This document shows, piece after piece, positions 35,879 to 45,384 of a stretch of 49,531 bases of DNA. A program made the position numbers and the translations under genes. The number at the start of each line of letters is the position of its first letter. The first letter of the stretch is position 1. Origin of the DNA: Flavobacteriales bacterium (GTDB lineage: Bacteria > Bacteroidota > Bacteroidia > Flavobacteriales_D > Sanyastnellaceae); assembly GCA_019694805.1 (NCBI GenBank), contig JAIBBG010000019.1:1-49531 (forward strand). The letters run 5' to 3'. Under the pieces are notes generated by a model. It was not told the origin of the DNA. It did no database searches and saw nothing but the letters and a program-made list of their open reading frames with translations.

Positions 35879-36508
35879 TTATTTTTTCAGGAGTTCGGTA
35901 ACCATTTCGTGAGCGTTGCCTACGAAAACCACATTGTGGCTATTCATGATGTCGTAGGTATTCACCAAGCTGGCGATCTGAACGTTTGCTTTTTCAAGGT
36001 TTCTTGAAGAAAGGAATACGTTATCGTTTCTCTCTGGGATGAGTACCAGAGTCTTTTTGCCAACGAGGTTGAGGTTTTTCAGCAGACCAGCGAAGTCTTT
36101 GGTTTTTGGTTTATCGATAGCGATCGCATCGAGAACCATGATACCGTTTTCTTTCGCTTTGTAAGAAAGCGCAGATTTACGGGCGAGACGCTGGGTGCTC
36201 TTATTTACTTTGATATCGTAATTGCGAGGTCTTGGACCGAAGATTGATCCACCCTGGCGGAACAGAGGGTTCTTGATAGAACCTTTACGTGAACCACCGG
36301 TACCTTTTTGTCTGTGCAGTTTACGTGTAGAACCGTGGATTTCTCCGCGATGTTTGGTTTTATGGGTACCTGTGCGTTGAGCAGCGAGGTAACGTTTTAC
36401 ATCGAGGTAGATCGCGTGATCATTTGGCTCGATTGCAAACACCGTATCATCGAGGGTAACGGTCTTGCCAGTTTTCTGGCCTGAGGTATTGAGTACTTCG
36501 AGTTTCAT
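35879..36508 (-). CDS. rplD: 50S ribosomal protein L4 (uL4)
   Basis: I chose the ATG at 36508 (209 aa, MKLEVLNTSGQKTGK), one base after the rplC stop; an upstream ATG at 36556 lies inside rplC. Signatures are TGTHKTKHRGEIHGSTRKLHRQKGTGGSRKGSIKNPLFRQGG (the tunnel loop) and the end NVVFVGNAHEMVTELLKK. In E. coli uL4 also represses the S10 operon by attenuation; whether that holds here is unknown. Confidence 0.97.
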   Translation of the reverse strand: MKLEVLNTSGQKTGKTVTLDDTVFAIEPNDHAIYLDVKRYLAAQRTGTHKTKHRGEIHGSTRKLHRQKGTGGSRKGSIKNPLFRQGGSIFGPRPRNYDIKVNKSTQRLARKSALSYKAKENGIMVLDAIAIDKPKTKDFAGLLKNLNLVGKKTLVLIPERNDNVFLSSRNLEKANVQIASLVNTYDIMNSHNVVFVGNAHEMVTELLKK

Positions 36509-36509
36509 G

Positions 36510-37130
36510 TTACTTAACGATATAAACGGTTGAACCATTAAATCCGGGAATAGCACCTTTCACGAGGATGAGGTTTTCTTCCGGAAGAATTTTTACGACC
36601 TGGAGGTTAGCAACAGTGCGCTGAGCACCACCATCGCGACCACCGAGGCGTTTACCAGGGAATACACGAGATGGATCAGAAGAAGCTCCCATAGAACCTG
36701 GAGCGCGGAGACGGTTGTGCTGACCGTGGGTGCTTTCGCCTACCCCACCGAAACCGTGACGTTTAACAACGCCCTGGAAACCTTTACCTTTTGTGGTACC
36801 GATTACGTCTACGTTTTCACCTTCTGCGAATACTTCTTCCACTTTCAATTCCTGACCAAGTTTCACTTCGTTTTCGAAGTCATGGAACTCAGCGAGGAAA
36901 CGCTGTGGAGCAACTGAGGCCTTTTTGAAGTGGCCCATCATGGCTTTTGTGGTGTGCTTCTCTTTTTTCGTTTGAAAACCGATTTGCACAGCCTCGTAAC
37001 CATCTTTTTCTTTGGTCTTGATCTGTGTAACCACACATGGACCAGCCTCTATCACCGTGCATGGAATCATCTTTCCAGCGGCACTGTAGATGCTAGTCAT
37101 TCCGACCTTTTTACCAATAATACCTGGCAT
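36510..37130 (-). CDS. rplC: 50S ribosomal protein L3 (uL3)
   Basis: A 206-aa protein starting [32 protein letters not shown]. The long central loop [41 protein letters not shown] reaches the peptidyl-transferase centre. uL3 is an early 50S assembly protein. Its 109-nt leader, with a bulged 9-bp hairpin, is one of the longest in the cluster. Confidence 0.98.
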   Translation of the reverse strand: MPGIIGKKVGMTSIYSAAGKMIPCTVIEAGPCVVTQIKTKEKDGYEAVQIGFQTKKEKHTTKAMMGHFKKASVAPQRFLAEFHDFENEVKLGQELKVEEVFAEGENVDVIGTTKGKGFQGVVKRHGFGGVGESTHGQHNRLRAPGSMGASSDPSRVFPGKRLGGRDGGAQRTVANLQVVKILPEENLILVKGAIPGFNGSTVYIVK

Positions 37131-37157
37131 GTGTTTGTTATTGTTTGTTTGTTATAT

Positions 37158-37179
37158 AGATCCACACAATGTGGAATCT
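37158..37179 (-). promoter_or_regulatory. rplC leader hairpin
   Basis: The stem pairs AGAT+TCCACA with TGTGGATCT (9 bp, one bulged T) around a 3-nt loop, with AAGACAAGATTCC at its entry (37173-37185), as before rplO. A 27-nt A-rich run leads to the ATG. Confidence 0.45.
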
Positions 37180-37239
37180 TGTCTTGTTTTTTGGTGATTT
37201 ACCCTACACCAATCGGGTTTCTGCTCAGCAGAGCGGCAA

Positions 37240-37545
37240 CTACACCTTGATTTCTACTTCGACACCACTTGGGAGTTCGAGCTTCATCAGAGCGTCTACA
37301 GTCTTGCTAGAAGAGCTGTAGATATCCAGAAGACGCTTGTAAGAACTCAGTTCGAATTGCTCACGGGCCTTCTTGTTAACGTGAGGTGAACGGAGAACGG
37401 TGTAGATTCTCTTGTGAGTTGGAAGCGGAATAGGACCGTTCACAACCGCACCGGTTGACTTCACTGTCTTCACGATTTTCTCAGCAGACTTATCTACGAG
37501 ATTGTGGTCGTAAGACTTGAGTTTGATTCTGATCTTCTGGGCCAT
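37240..37545 (-). CDS. rpsJ: 30S ribosomal protein S10 (uS10)
   Basis: A 101-aa protein, [33 protein letters not shown], with [29 protein letters not shown]. uS10 is a 30S head protein and, as NusE, part of antitermination complexes. Here it directly follows fusA (68 nt), with no tuf between them. A GTCGG/CCGAC hairpin (37565-37584) lies in the leader. Confidence 0.98.
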   Translation of the reverse strand: MAQKIRIKLKSYDHNLVDKSAEKIVKTVKSTGAVVNGPIPLPTHKRIYTVLRSPHVNKKAREQFELSSYKRLLDIYSSSSKTVDALMKLELPSGVEVEIKV

Positions 37546-37613
37546 TTTATCTTTTCTATCTTGTGTCGGGCGGGTTTAACCGACCATATTGTCTTTATTC
37601 TATTCGCTGTTGT

Positions 37614-39719
37614 TTATGCGTTGGCTTTACCTTTCACTTTGGCGATCACAGCTTCCTGGATGTTGTTCGGAGCGATTGAGTAATTGCTGAACTCCATGCT
37701 TGATGTTGCACGACCGGAAGTGATGGTACGGAGGTCAGTCACATAACCAAACATTTCAGAAAGTGGAACTTTAGCGTTGATCACAGTAGCATTGTTACGC
37801 TCACCAGTACCTTCGATGAGACCGCGACGCTTGTTGAGGTCACCGATTACATCACCCATGTTTTCTGATGGGGTAACTACTTCGAGTTTCATGATAGGTT
37901 CCATGATTACCGGGCGGCACTTAGGAAGCGCTTCGCGGTAAGCCATTTTCGCGCAGAGTTCGAACGACAGAGCGTCAGAGTCAACTGCGTGGAATGAACC
38001 ATCATTGAGTTCGATACGCATAGAATCCATTGGGTAACCAGCAAGAACACCGTTCTTCATGGCTTCTTTGAATCCTTTTTCGATCGCAGGGATAAATTCG
38101 CGAGGAATGTTACCACCTTTGATATTGTTGTTGAATACGAGGCCTGGTTTTTCAGGATCGTCATTCGGATGAATTTCGATGTTGATATCTGCGAATTTAC
38201 CGCGACCACCTGACTGTTTCTTGTACACTTCACGGTGAGAAGCTGTGCCTGTGATAGCTTCTTTGTATGCAACCTGAGGAGCACCCTGGTTACATTCCAC
38301 TTTGAATTCGCGCTTCAGGCGGTCTACGATGATCTCGAGGTGAAGCTCACCCATACCGCTGATGACAGTTTGACCAGTTTCATGGTCAGTTGCAACGCGG
38401 AATGTTGGATCTTCTTCAGCGAGTTTCGCGAGTGCCATACCCAATTTATCAGAGTCAGCCTGAGTTTTTGGCTCAACAGCAAGACCGATAACGGGCTCTG
38501 GGAAGTTCATCGCTTCGAGGACGATTGGCGATTTTTCATCACACAATGTGTCACCGGTTTTGATGTCTTTGAAACCTACAGCAGCACCGATATCACCAGC
38601 GCCGAGACGCTCGATTGGGTTCTGCTTGTTCGCGTGCATTTGGAAGATACGTGAGATACGCTCTTTGTTGCCGCTACGTGTATTGAGGACGTAAGAACCA
38701 GCTTCGAGAACACCAGAGTAGGCGCGCATGAAAGCGAGACGACCTACGAAAGGATCTGTTGCAATCTTGAATGCGAGAGCAGCAAATGGTTCTTTGTAAT
38801 CAGGTTTACGTGTAATTTCTTCGCCAGTGTCAGGATTGGTACCTTTCACGTTTTCTTTATCGAGTGGGCTTGGCATGAGTTCCATCACCAAATCGAGCAT
38901 GGTTTGAACACCTTTGTTTTTGAAAGATGAACCACACACCATTGGAACGAGTTTCATATCGAGCACAGCCTTACGCAGAGCGTCGAGGATTTCACGTTCA
39001 GTGATAGACTCAGGGTTTTCGAAGAATTTCTCCATGATGGCATCATCATATTCAGAAACAGCTTCGAGGAGTTTTTCGCGGTATTCAAGTGCTTCGTCGA
39101 GCATGTCAGCAGGGATGTCTACCACTTGGTAAGTCATTCCTTTGTCATGTTCGTTCCAGATCATACCGCGCCAGTTGATCAAGTCAACTACACCTTTGAA
39201 ATCATCTTCAGCACCGATTGGGAGCTGGAGTGGCACAGCGTAGCTACCGAGCATTTCCTTCACCTGTTTGCACACGTTGAGGAAGTCAGCACCCTGACGG
39301 TCCATTTTATTGACAAAACCGATACGGGCAACATTGTAGTTGTTAGCCAAGCGCCAGTTTGTTTCAGACTGAGGTTCTACGCCGTCAACGGCAGAGAAGA
39401 GGAAAACGAGACCATCGAGTACGCGCAGTGAGCGGTTCACCTCAACGGTGAAGTCCACGTGACCAGGAGTATCGATGATATTGATATGATATTTATTTCC
39501 GCGATAGTTCCAGTTTACGGTAGTTGCAGCAGAAGTGATGGTGATACCACGCTCCTGTTCCTGCGCCATCCAGTCCATGGTTGCCGCTCCATCGTGTACT
39601 TCCCCAATCTTGTGGTTAACACCAGAGTAATAGAGGATACGCTCGGTAGTTGTTGTTTTACCAGCGTCGATGTGGGCAGCAATCCCAATATTCCTTGTAA
39701 ATTTTAAATCGCGTGACAT
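37614..39719 (-). CDS. fusA: Elongation factor G
   Basis: A 701-aa translocation GTPase. G1 is AHIDAGKT (15-22), G3 DTPGHVDF (83-90) and G4 NKMD (137-140). Domain IV/V signatures such as [10 protein letters not shown] and [20 protein letters not shown] follow. EF-G drives tRNA-mRNA translocation and ribosome recycling. It is the third gene of the str group, 35 nt after rpsG. The G-domain and domain IV look complete. Confidence 0.99.
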   Translation of the reverse strand: MSRDLKFTRNIGIAAHIDAGKTTTTERILYYSGVNHKIGEVHDGAATMDWMAQEQERGITITSAATTVNWNYRGNKYHINIIDTPGHVDFTVEVNRSLRVLDGLVFLFSAVDGVEPQSETNWRLANNYNVARIGFVNKMDRQGADFLNVCKQVKEMLGSYAVPLQLPIGAEDDFKGVVDLINWRGMIWNEHDKGMTYQVVDIPADMLDEALEYREKLLEAVSEYDDAIMEKFFENPESITEREILDALRKAVLDMKLVPMVCGSSFKNKGVQTMLDLVMELMPSPLDKENVKGTNPDTGEEITRKPDYKEPFAALAFKIATDPFVGRLAFMRAYSGVLEAGSYVLNTRSGNKERISRIFQMHANKQNPIERLGAGDIGAAVGFKDIKTGDTLCDEKSPIVLEAMNFPEPVIGLAVEPKTQADSDKLGMALAKLAEEDPTFRVATDHETGQTVISGMGELHLEIIVDRLKREFKVECNQGAPQVAYKEAITGTASHREVYKKQSGGRGKFADINIEIHPNDDPEKPGLVFNNNIKGGNIPREFIPAIEKGFKEAMKNGVLAGYPMDSMRIELNDGSFHAVDSDALSFELCAKMAYREALPKCRPVIMEPIMKLEVVTPSENMGDVIGDLNKRRGLIEGTGERNNATVINAKVPLSEMFGYVTDLRTITSGRATSSMEFSNYSIAPNNIQEAVIAKVKGKANA

Positions 39720-39754
39720 TATATCTTGTTTCTCTTTTTAAGTCAGATTATTGA

Positions 39755-40222
39755 TTACACCCTGAAGTGAGCGAAAGCTTTGTTAGCATCAGCCATACGG
39801 TGAACGTCTTCTTTCTTTTTGAAAGCAGCGCCTTCACCTTTGCTAGCAGCGATGATTTCACCGGCGAGTTTATCAGCCATGCTTTTCTCATTGCGGGCAC
39901 GTGCGTAACCGATCAACCATTTCATAGCCATTGAGCTTTTGCGCTCATCGCGAATTGGGGTCGGGATCTGGAAAGTAGCACCACCAACACGACGGCTTCT
40001 CACCTCAACGGCTGGGGTCACGTTTTCCAGAGCTTTGCGCCAAATTTCGAGACCATCTTCGCTGGTTTTAGCACTCACCTTATCGATGGCATCATAGAAG
40101 ATATTGAATGCAGTACCTTTCTTACCCTGCAACATGATGTTGTTCACGAATTTGGTTACTACCACCTCGTTGAATTTTGGGTCTGGCAGTACGGCAATTT
40201 TTTTGGCCTTTCTTCTTCTCAT
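39755..40222 (-). CDS. rpsG: 30S ribosomal protein S7 (uS7)
   Basis: A 155-aa protein starting [45 protein letters not shown], with [33 protein letters not shown]. uS7 nucleates the 30S head and in E. coli autoregulates the str operon in the rpsL-rpsG gap. Here that gap is only 29 nt but contains an imperfect hairpin (40227-40249). Confidence 0.98.
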   Translation of the reverse strand: MRRRKAKKIAVLPDPKFNEVVVTKFVNNIMLQGKKGTAFNIFYDAIDKVSAKTSEDGLEIWRKALENVTPAVEVRSRRVGGATFQIPTPIRDERKSSMAMKWLIGYARARNEKSMADKLAGEIIAASKGEGAAFKKKEDVHRMADANKAFAHFRV

Positions 40223-40226
40223 TGTT

Positions 40227-40249
40227 CCTGGTTATAAAACTTTATCAGG
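40227..40249 (-). promoter_or_regulatory. rpsL-rpsG intercistronic hairpin
   Basis: Outer CCTG/CAGG arms with an inner ATAAA/TTTAT pair fill nearly the whole 29-nt gap on the minus strand. The position parallels the S7 site of the E. coli str mRNA, but sequence similarity is not evident. Confidence 0.35.
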
Positions 40250-40251
40250 TA

Positions 40252-40656
40252 TTATTTCTTTTTAGCTGGAGCTGCAGCAGCACCTGCTTTAGGACGTTTA
40301 GTTCCGTATTTCGAGCGACGTTGGTTACGACCGTTAACACCGGCAGTATCCAAAGCACCGCGTACGATGTGATAACGAACACCTGGAAGGTCTTTCACCC
40401 TGCCACCACGTACAAGCACGATTGAGTGCTCTTGCAGGTTGTGTCCTTCACCACCGATGTAAGCAATCACTTCAAATTTGTTGGTGAGACGCACCTTCGC
40501 CACCTTACGAAGAGCCGAATTCGGCTTCTTAGGTGTAGTTGTATACACTTTGGTGCAAACACCCCTGCGCTGTGGGCAGGAATCAAGGGCTGCAGACTTG
40601 CTGCGGTAAGTTTTAGGGGTACGTCCCTTTTTGATAAGTTGCTGAACGGTAGGCAT
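40252..40656 (-). CDS. rpsL: 30S ribosomal protein S12 (uS12)
   Basis: A 134-aa protein, [52 protein letters not shown]43/K44 and K88-DLPGVR are the decoding-centre positions linked to streptomycin response; both are wild-type. The last ~15 residues are an Ala/Lys tail ([12 protein letters not shown]). It is the first gene of the whole cluster, behind a good promoter (40724-40754) and a leader hairpin. Confidence 0.99.
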   Translation of the reverse strand: MPTVQQLIKKGRTPKTYRSKSAALDSCPQRRGVCTKVYTTTPKKPNSALRKVAKVRLTNKFEVIAYIGGEGHNLQEHSIVLVRGGRVKDLPGVRYHIVRGALDTAGVNGRNQRRSKYGTKRPKAGAAAAPAKKK

Positions 40657-40687
40657 CTGTTGTCTCTAAGTTGCTTTTTTTCACCGC

Positions 40688-40713
40688 TTTCGGTACAACT
40701 CAGGTAACCGAAA
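40688..40713 (-). promoter_or_regulatory. Leader hairpin of the ribosomal cluster
   Basis: A perfect 7-bp TTTCGGT/ACCGAAA stem with a 12-nt loop lies at the very start of the predicted rpsL transcript, 31 nt before the ATG. It could control translation or protect the 5' end. Confidence 0.5.
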
Positions 40714-40723
40714 AAACGGGCGG

Positions 40724-40754
40724 CAAATGTACGTCGTCATTTCACTCATACAAG
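40724..40754 (-). promoter_or_regulatory. Promoter of the str-S10-spc-alpha cluster
   Basis: The minus strand has -33 CTTG (40751-40754), a 19-nt spacer and -7 TACATTTG (40724-40731). This matches the Bacteroidota housekeeping pattern and predicts a ~60-nt leader before rpsL. Confidence 0.7.
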
Positions 40755-41015
40755 AGGTGCACAAAAAATTGTTCAAAATATTTTTTATCAAAGTCAAAAA
40801 TCCACGTCTGATAAGGGTTTCAGGAAAGAAAAATTTCGAAGATTTTGGATGAAATTTTTTAATGGTGGAAATGGCTCAAAGCCGCAGTTTTAGGACTCTA
40901 ATTGAAAATCAAGAGATTACAAAAATGTGCTGACTTCTATCTAAAAGGTTGAAAAAGTGAAATTTCCCGAATTTTCATCCCATCCGATTGTTATTCAAAA
41001 ATTGAATAGACCATT
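40755..41015. other. Intergenic region upstream of the ribosomal promoter
   Basis: It contains a TATTCAA/TTGAATA hairpin at 40992-41008, just past the efflux operon, which may be a weak minus-strand terminator. I see nothing else; the region is AT-rich. Confidence 0.4.
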
Positions 41016-42323
41016 TCAATGAATCAGCTGACCGGAAATCCTCAAAATGTCGGTTTCGGCCAATTTGAGTGTAATATCATTATTGATTTTCATCAAGTTA
41101 GCCTCTTCAAAACTTCTTTCGGCCTCTCGAAGCTCAAGGACCGTGCTTTGCCCTTCATTGAATCTCAGCGTCATGAGGTCCAAATAAGCCATTGCCGTTG
41201 AAAGTCCTTTTTGAAGTACTGCCTTTTGTTCCAGAGCGGATTCATAGAGATTCCATGCGAGAAAATACCGCTGTAAAACATCATTTTTGGTTTGCTCAGC
41301 GGTGAGTTCGACATTTTTTCTGGTCAAAATGGCATTTTCGTAATTGTTCTTGAAAACATGTCCGGAAAACAATGGAATATTGATTCCAATCGACCCGGAA
41401 GCACCATAACTCTGGTTATAGAGTGAAAAACCCGCTTGCGATTGGCTCAGGAGATATCCATAGGCAGCAGTGAGGGTAATTTTGGGATATCTCAAAGCCG
41501 ACATTTCCTTCTCACCCTGAATGGCTATTCTTACCGAGGTGTTTGACATCTGGATTTCCGGATTATTCTGATACAACTGGTCCGCTTTCCATTTCTCAGG
41601 TACTGTTACAAATGATAAACTGTCCGATACCAGAATGGTCCGGTCTGAAGTTGATTTCATGAGTGAAAGTAAGGCCGTAGATGAACGGTGTATCTGTCGC
41701 TGTATCGATATAAGCGCCTGATTCGCGTTTTCAAGATCTAATTCCGCCAGATATAAATCGGATTGATTTGCCATACCAGCGGAGATTCTGATTTCAACGA
41801 GCTGTTTTCTAGCCTGAGCGCTTGATTTCAGTCTTTCCAACACCTTTTCATTTTGCTGAAGCGCTGTTAAAGCCGTGTATGCGGTAACTACATCGCTGAT
41901 GAGATTTTGTACTTCAGCCTTCAATGTCAATTCAGCCAAAGACTGTTGTTCTCCAAGTTTGTTGCGCAAAGCGAACATCCGACCACCGTCGAATAAGGTC
42001 ATAGAAGCCGCAATTTGTGCATTCAGGTTGTTTGAATTGACGTTGTTTCTTACGATTTCAGAACCATTGGCAAATTCCTGTCTGATATTGTTGTTGGCCG
42101 GTGTATCCGAAATATTCAAACCAACCGTTGGCAGCATACCAGCTTGTCCTGGATGGTTGTTGTTCTGAGCAATTTCTACCTCATTTCTTGCAACGGCGAT
42201 TCGGTAATTGTTCAGTAATGCCGAATCAATAGCCTGCTGCAGGCTCAGTACTTCCTGCGCGAGTATTAGCTTTCCGGAAAACAGAAACAGCCACAACAGA
42301 ATATTATATTTAAGCTTCATCAT
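41016..42323 (-). CDS. TolC-family outer-membrane efflux protein
   Basis: A 435-aa protein with signal peptide LKYNILLWLFLFSGKLILAQ. Two long helical repeats follow (residues ~25-210 and ~240-430), typical of TolC/OEP proteins. Examples are SLQQAIDSALLNNYRIAVARNEVEIAQ and the repeated-half end LRFNEGQSTVLELREAERSFEEANL. It forms the outer-membrane exit duct for the pump encoded just upstream; its start overlaps the permease gene by 14 nt. Confidence 0.9.
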   Translation of the reverse strand: MMKLKYNILLWLFLFSGKLILAQEVLSLQQAIDSALLNNYRIAVARNEVEIAQNNNHPGQAGMLPTVGLNISDTPANNNIRQEFANGSEIVRNNVNSNNLNAQIAASMTLFDGGRMFALRNKLGEQQSLAELTLKAEVQNLISDVVTAYTALTALQQNEKVLERLKSSAQARKQLVEIRISAGMANQSDLYLAELDLENANQALISIQRQIHRSSTALLSLMKSTSDRTILVSDSLSFVTVPEKWKADQLYQNNPEIQMSNTSVRIAIQGEKEMSALRYPKITLTAAYGYLLSQSQAGFSLYNQSYGASGSIGINIPLFSGHVFKNNYENAILTRKNVELTAEQTKNDVLQRYFLAWNLYESALEQKAVLQKGLSTAMAYLDLMTLRFNEGQSTVLELREAERSFEEANLMKINNDITLKLAETDILRISGQLIH

Positions 42324-45300
42324 GAACCTGTTTCTTAGCAGATGATAAGTAAGTGTACACAGCAGGAATCACAAATAGAGTGAGCAACAAGGAGAACAAT
42401 ATTCCTCCCACTACCACAACACCAAGCGGAATGCGACTTGTCGCTGCAGCACCCAAGGACAATGCGATGGGTAGTGCTCCTAGTGCTGTGGCCAGACTGG
42501 TCATCAAGATCGGCCTCATACGCGCAACCGCAGCATTGAGCACAGCTTCCTGTTTACCTTCTCCCCTTCTTCGTTTTTGGTTGGCGAATTCAACGATGAG
42601 GATACCGTTTTTGGTCACCAATCCCACCAACATTATCATACCAATCTGAGAAAAGATATTGATGGTATTACCGGTCAGCCACAGGGAAATCAAAGCTCCG
42701 GCGAATGCGAGAGGCACGGTTACCATAATGATCAGTGGGTCCACGAAACTCTCGAATTGTGCCGCAAGCACGAGAAAGATCAACACCAGGGCCAGGACGA
42801 AAGCGAAAGACGTATTTGACGAACTTTCCGCAAAATCTCGAGAAGGTCCGCTGAGGTCCGTTCTGAATGATTCGTCCAATAACGAATCAGCAATAGCACG
42901 CATGACTTCCACCCCATCGCCAATAGTTTTGCCTGCTGCTAGTGAAGCCTGAATCGTCGCAGATTTGTACCTGTTATAGTGAAACAATTGAGGTGGTGCA
43001 CTGCTTTCGGTAAGATTGACCACCTGTGTAAGCTGTACCATTTCACCGCGATTATTTTTCAGATAGATCTTAGATAAATCGGCCGGATCATCCCGCATTT
43101 CTCTTTCCATTTGACCAATGATCTGGTATTGTTTTCCATTCATGATGAAATAACCCATTCTGTTACCACTCAACGCACTTTGCAATGCTGAGGCAATTTC
43201 GGCAGTGGAAACACCCAAGTCTTTAGCTCTGATTCTATCTATGGTGATTTGAAGTTCTGGTTTATTGAATTTCAAGTTGGCATCAACCGTCTGAAAGGTT
43301 GGATTTTTGCGAGCTTCAGCTAAGAACTTCGGGAGGACATCGCGGATTTTTTCGAATTGTAAATTCTGCAAAACGAATTGCACCGGCAAAGCACCACGTG
43401 AACCCAATCCGACACTGATAGTTTGTTCTTGCACCAAAAATGCTCGTCCATCATTGAAAGCAGCCAATGCCTTATTCGTAGCGTTGACTATATCGTTTTG
43501 ACTTCTTGAGCGATCCTCAGCATCCACAAGCACCACACGACCAAATGCGTTATTCACTGCGCCTGTTCCGGCAAAAGATGGATTGGTAGCAGCGAAAACG
43601 AATTTCCTTTCAGGAATGCTGTCGTAGAAATAGCCAGCAAGTCCGACCACATATTGATCCATATAATCAAATGAGGTTCCCTCGGGCGAAGTCACATTGT
43701 ACCTGAATTGTCCGCGATCTTCAACAGGCGCGAGTTCAGTTTGCAGTGATCCAAAGAGAAGAACTATGATGGTGACGCTCGCTCCAAAAATGGCCCATGC
43801 CATCCATCGCACTTTCAGGAAAGCACTCAGCATTCTTCTGTAGCCATTTTCCATTCCTTGAAAAAAGGGTTCCGTCTTGTGATAGAACCATCCATGAGAA
43901 GCGTTTTTGCGGGTGAGCAATACATTGAGGACAGGAGTTAGCGTAAGCGAGACGAAAGCCGAAATCAGCACTGCACCTGCGATAACGATACCGAATTCTC
44001 GAAACAGACTTCCGACAAATCCTTGAATAAAAATGATTGGAAGAAAAACAACAGCAAGTGTGATGGAGGTTGAAATCACCGCAAAGAAGATCTCCTTGGA
44101 ACCAGCCTTAGCCGCCTCAAAGATGTTCATGCCCGACTCCAGTTTTTTGAAGATGTTTTCTGTGACCACAATACCGTCATCCACCACAAGTCCTGTAGCA
44201 AGAACGATCGCGAGCAAGGTGAGCACATTGATACTGAATCCAGCGACATACATGATAAAAAATGCGCCCACCAGCGAAACCGGAATATCGATGAGGGGTC
44301 GAAATGCGATCGACCAGTTTCTGAAGAAGAAATAAACCACCAGCACCACCAGTATCAGCGCAACAATGAGCGTCTCCTCAACTTCACTCAATGCCTTCCT
44401 CACGTTTTCCGTGCTATCCAACACCACTGTGAATATGATGTCTTCATTTCCTTTTTGTTGTTTGATTTGGTCAACACGTTTATAAAATTCTTCGGAAATA
44501 TTGATGTAGTTGGCCCCGGGCTGAGGAGCGACGCCACAAGCAACGGAGTTGATGCCATTCAAACGAAAGCCAATTTCTTCAACTTCACTTCCCAGATGCA
44601 CATCAGCCACATCGGCAAGTCGCACTATGCCATTGGCATCTTCCCGCAATATAAGATTCCTGAAATCCTGTTCAGTTGAAAGTCGTCCAATGGTTCTTAC
44701 CACGAGTTCTGTATTTGTGCCATAGACTTTACCACCGGGTAGTTCAACATTTTCCCGATCAAGCACAGAACGGATATCTGCAAGCGTAATTTGTTGAGCT
44801 TCCATCCGATCTGGTTTGAACCAAATACGCATGGCATATTTTCGTTGACCGAAGATATTTACGCCACTCACTTCCGGTATGGTTTGAAGCTGCTCAGCGA
44901 GTGTGTTTTCCGCAAAATCAGAAAGCTCGAGAATGGTTCTTTTTTCACTTTGAACAGAAAGAATCAGGATGACATCACTATTGGCATCAGCTTTAGAGAC
45001 CACCGGTGGTGCGTCAATATCCGCAGGAAGATTTCGCAATGCCTGGCTTACTTTATCCCGCACATCGCTTGCTGCAGCCTCCAGGTCAATATCAAGGTTA
45101 AATTCAACAGTGATGACACTTGATCCCAGATTGCTTTGAGAAGAAATGGTTCGGATACCTTGAATGCCATTGATGGCCTTTTCCAATGGCTCGGTGATTT
45201 GTGTTTCGATGATATCCGAATTGGCCCCAGTGTAGCTGGTGCGCACGGTGATATTTGGCGGATCGATGGCCGGATACTCGCGTAAACTCAAAAACTTGAA

Positions 45301-45384
45301 TGCAACGCCTCCGAAAATCAGGATGACGATGCTGCAAACTGTTGCAAATACAGGCCGTTTCAGGCTTAACTCAGAAATATTCAT
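42310..45384 (-). CDS. RND efflux permease, HAE1 family
   Basis: A 1024-aa inner-membrane protein with the AcrB-like layout: TM1 at ~10-30, two large periplasmic loops and about 12 TM helices. The proton-relay D402-D403 (GLVVDDGIVVTEN) is intact. The start MNISELSLKRPVFATVCSIVILIFG and the TM-rich end are normal. HAE1 pumps expel drugs, dyes, bile salts or lipids using the proton gradient; the substrate here cannot be told. Its start overlaps the adaptor stop by 4 nt. Confidence 0.95.
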   Translation of the reverse strand: MNISELSLKRPVFATVCSIVILIFGGVAFKFLSLREYPAIDPPNITVRTSYTGANSDIIETQITEPLEKAINGIQGIRTISSQSNLGSSVITVEFNLDIDLEAAASDVRDKVSQALRNLPADIDAPPVVSKADANSDVILILSVQSEKRTILELSDFAENTLAEQLQTIPEVSGVNIFGQRKYAMRIWFKPDRMEAQQITLADIRSVLDRENVELPGGKVYGTNTELVVRTIGRLSTEQDFRNLILREDANGIVRLADVADVHLGSEVEEIGFRLNGINSVACGVAPQPGANYINISEEFYKRVDQIKQQKGNEDIIFTVVLDSTENVRKALSEVEETLIVALILVVLVVYFFFRNWSIAFRPLIDIPVSLVGAFFIMYVAGFSINVLTLLAIVLATGLVVDDGIVVTENIFKKLESGMNIFEAAKAGSKEIFFAVISTSITLAVVFLPIIFIQGFVGSLFREFGIVIAGAVLISAFVSLTLTPVLNVLLTRKNASHGWFYHKTEPFFQGMENGYRRMLSAFLKVRWMAWAIFGASVTIIVLLFGSLQTELAPVEDRGQFRYNVTSPEGTSFDYMDQYVVGLAGYFYDSIPERKFVFAATNPSFAGTGAVNNAFGRVVLVDAEDRSRSQNDIVNATNKALAAFNDGRAFLVQEQTISVGLGSRGALPVQFVLQNLQFEKIRDVLPKFLAEARKNPTFQTVDANLKFNKPELQITIDRIRAKDLGVSTAEIASALQSALSGNRMGYFIMNGKQYQIIGQMEREMRDDPADLSKIYLKNNRGEMVQLTQVVNLTESSAPPQLFHYNRYKSATIQASLAAGKTIGDGVEVMRAIADSLLDESFRTDLSGPSRDFAESSSNTSFAFVLALVLIFLVLAAQFESFVDPLIIMVTVPLAFAGALISLWLTGNTINIFSQIGMIMLVGLVTKNGILIVEFANQKRRRGEGKQEAVLNAAVARMRPILMTSLATALGALPIALSLGAAATSRIPLGVVVVGGILFSLLLTLFVIPAVYTYLSSAKKQVHDEA

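Noticed and set aside
36509..36556. Longer N-terminus of rplD
   Set aside because: It lies inside rplC; the ATG at 36508 gives the usual uL4 start.
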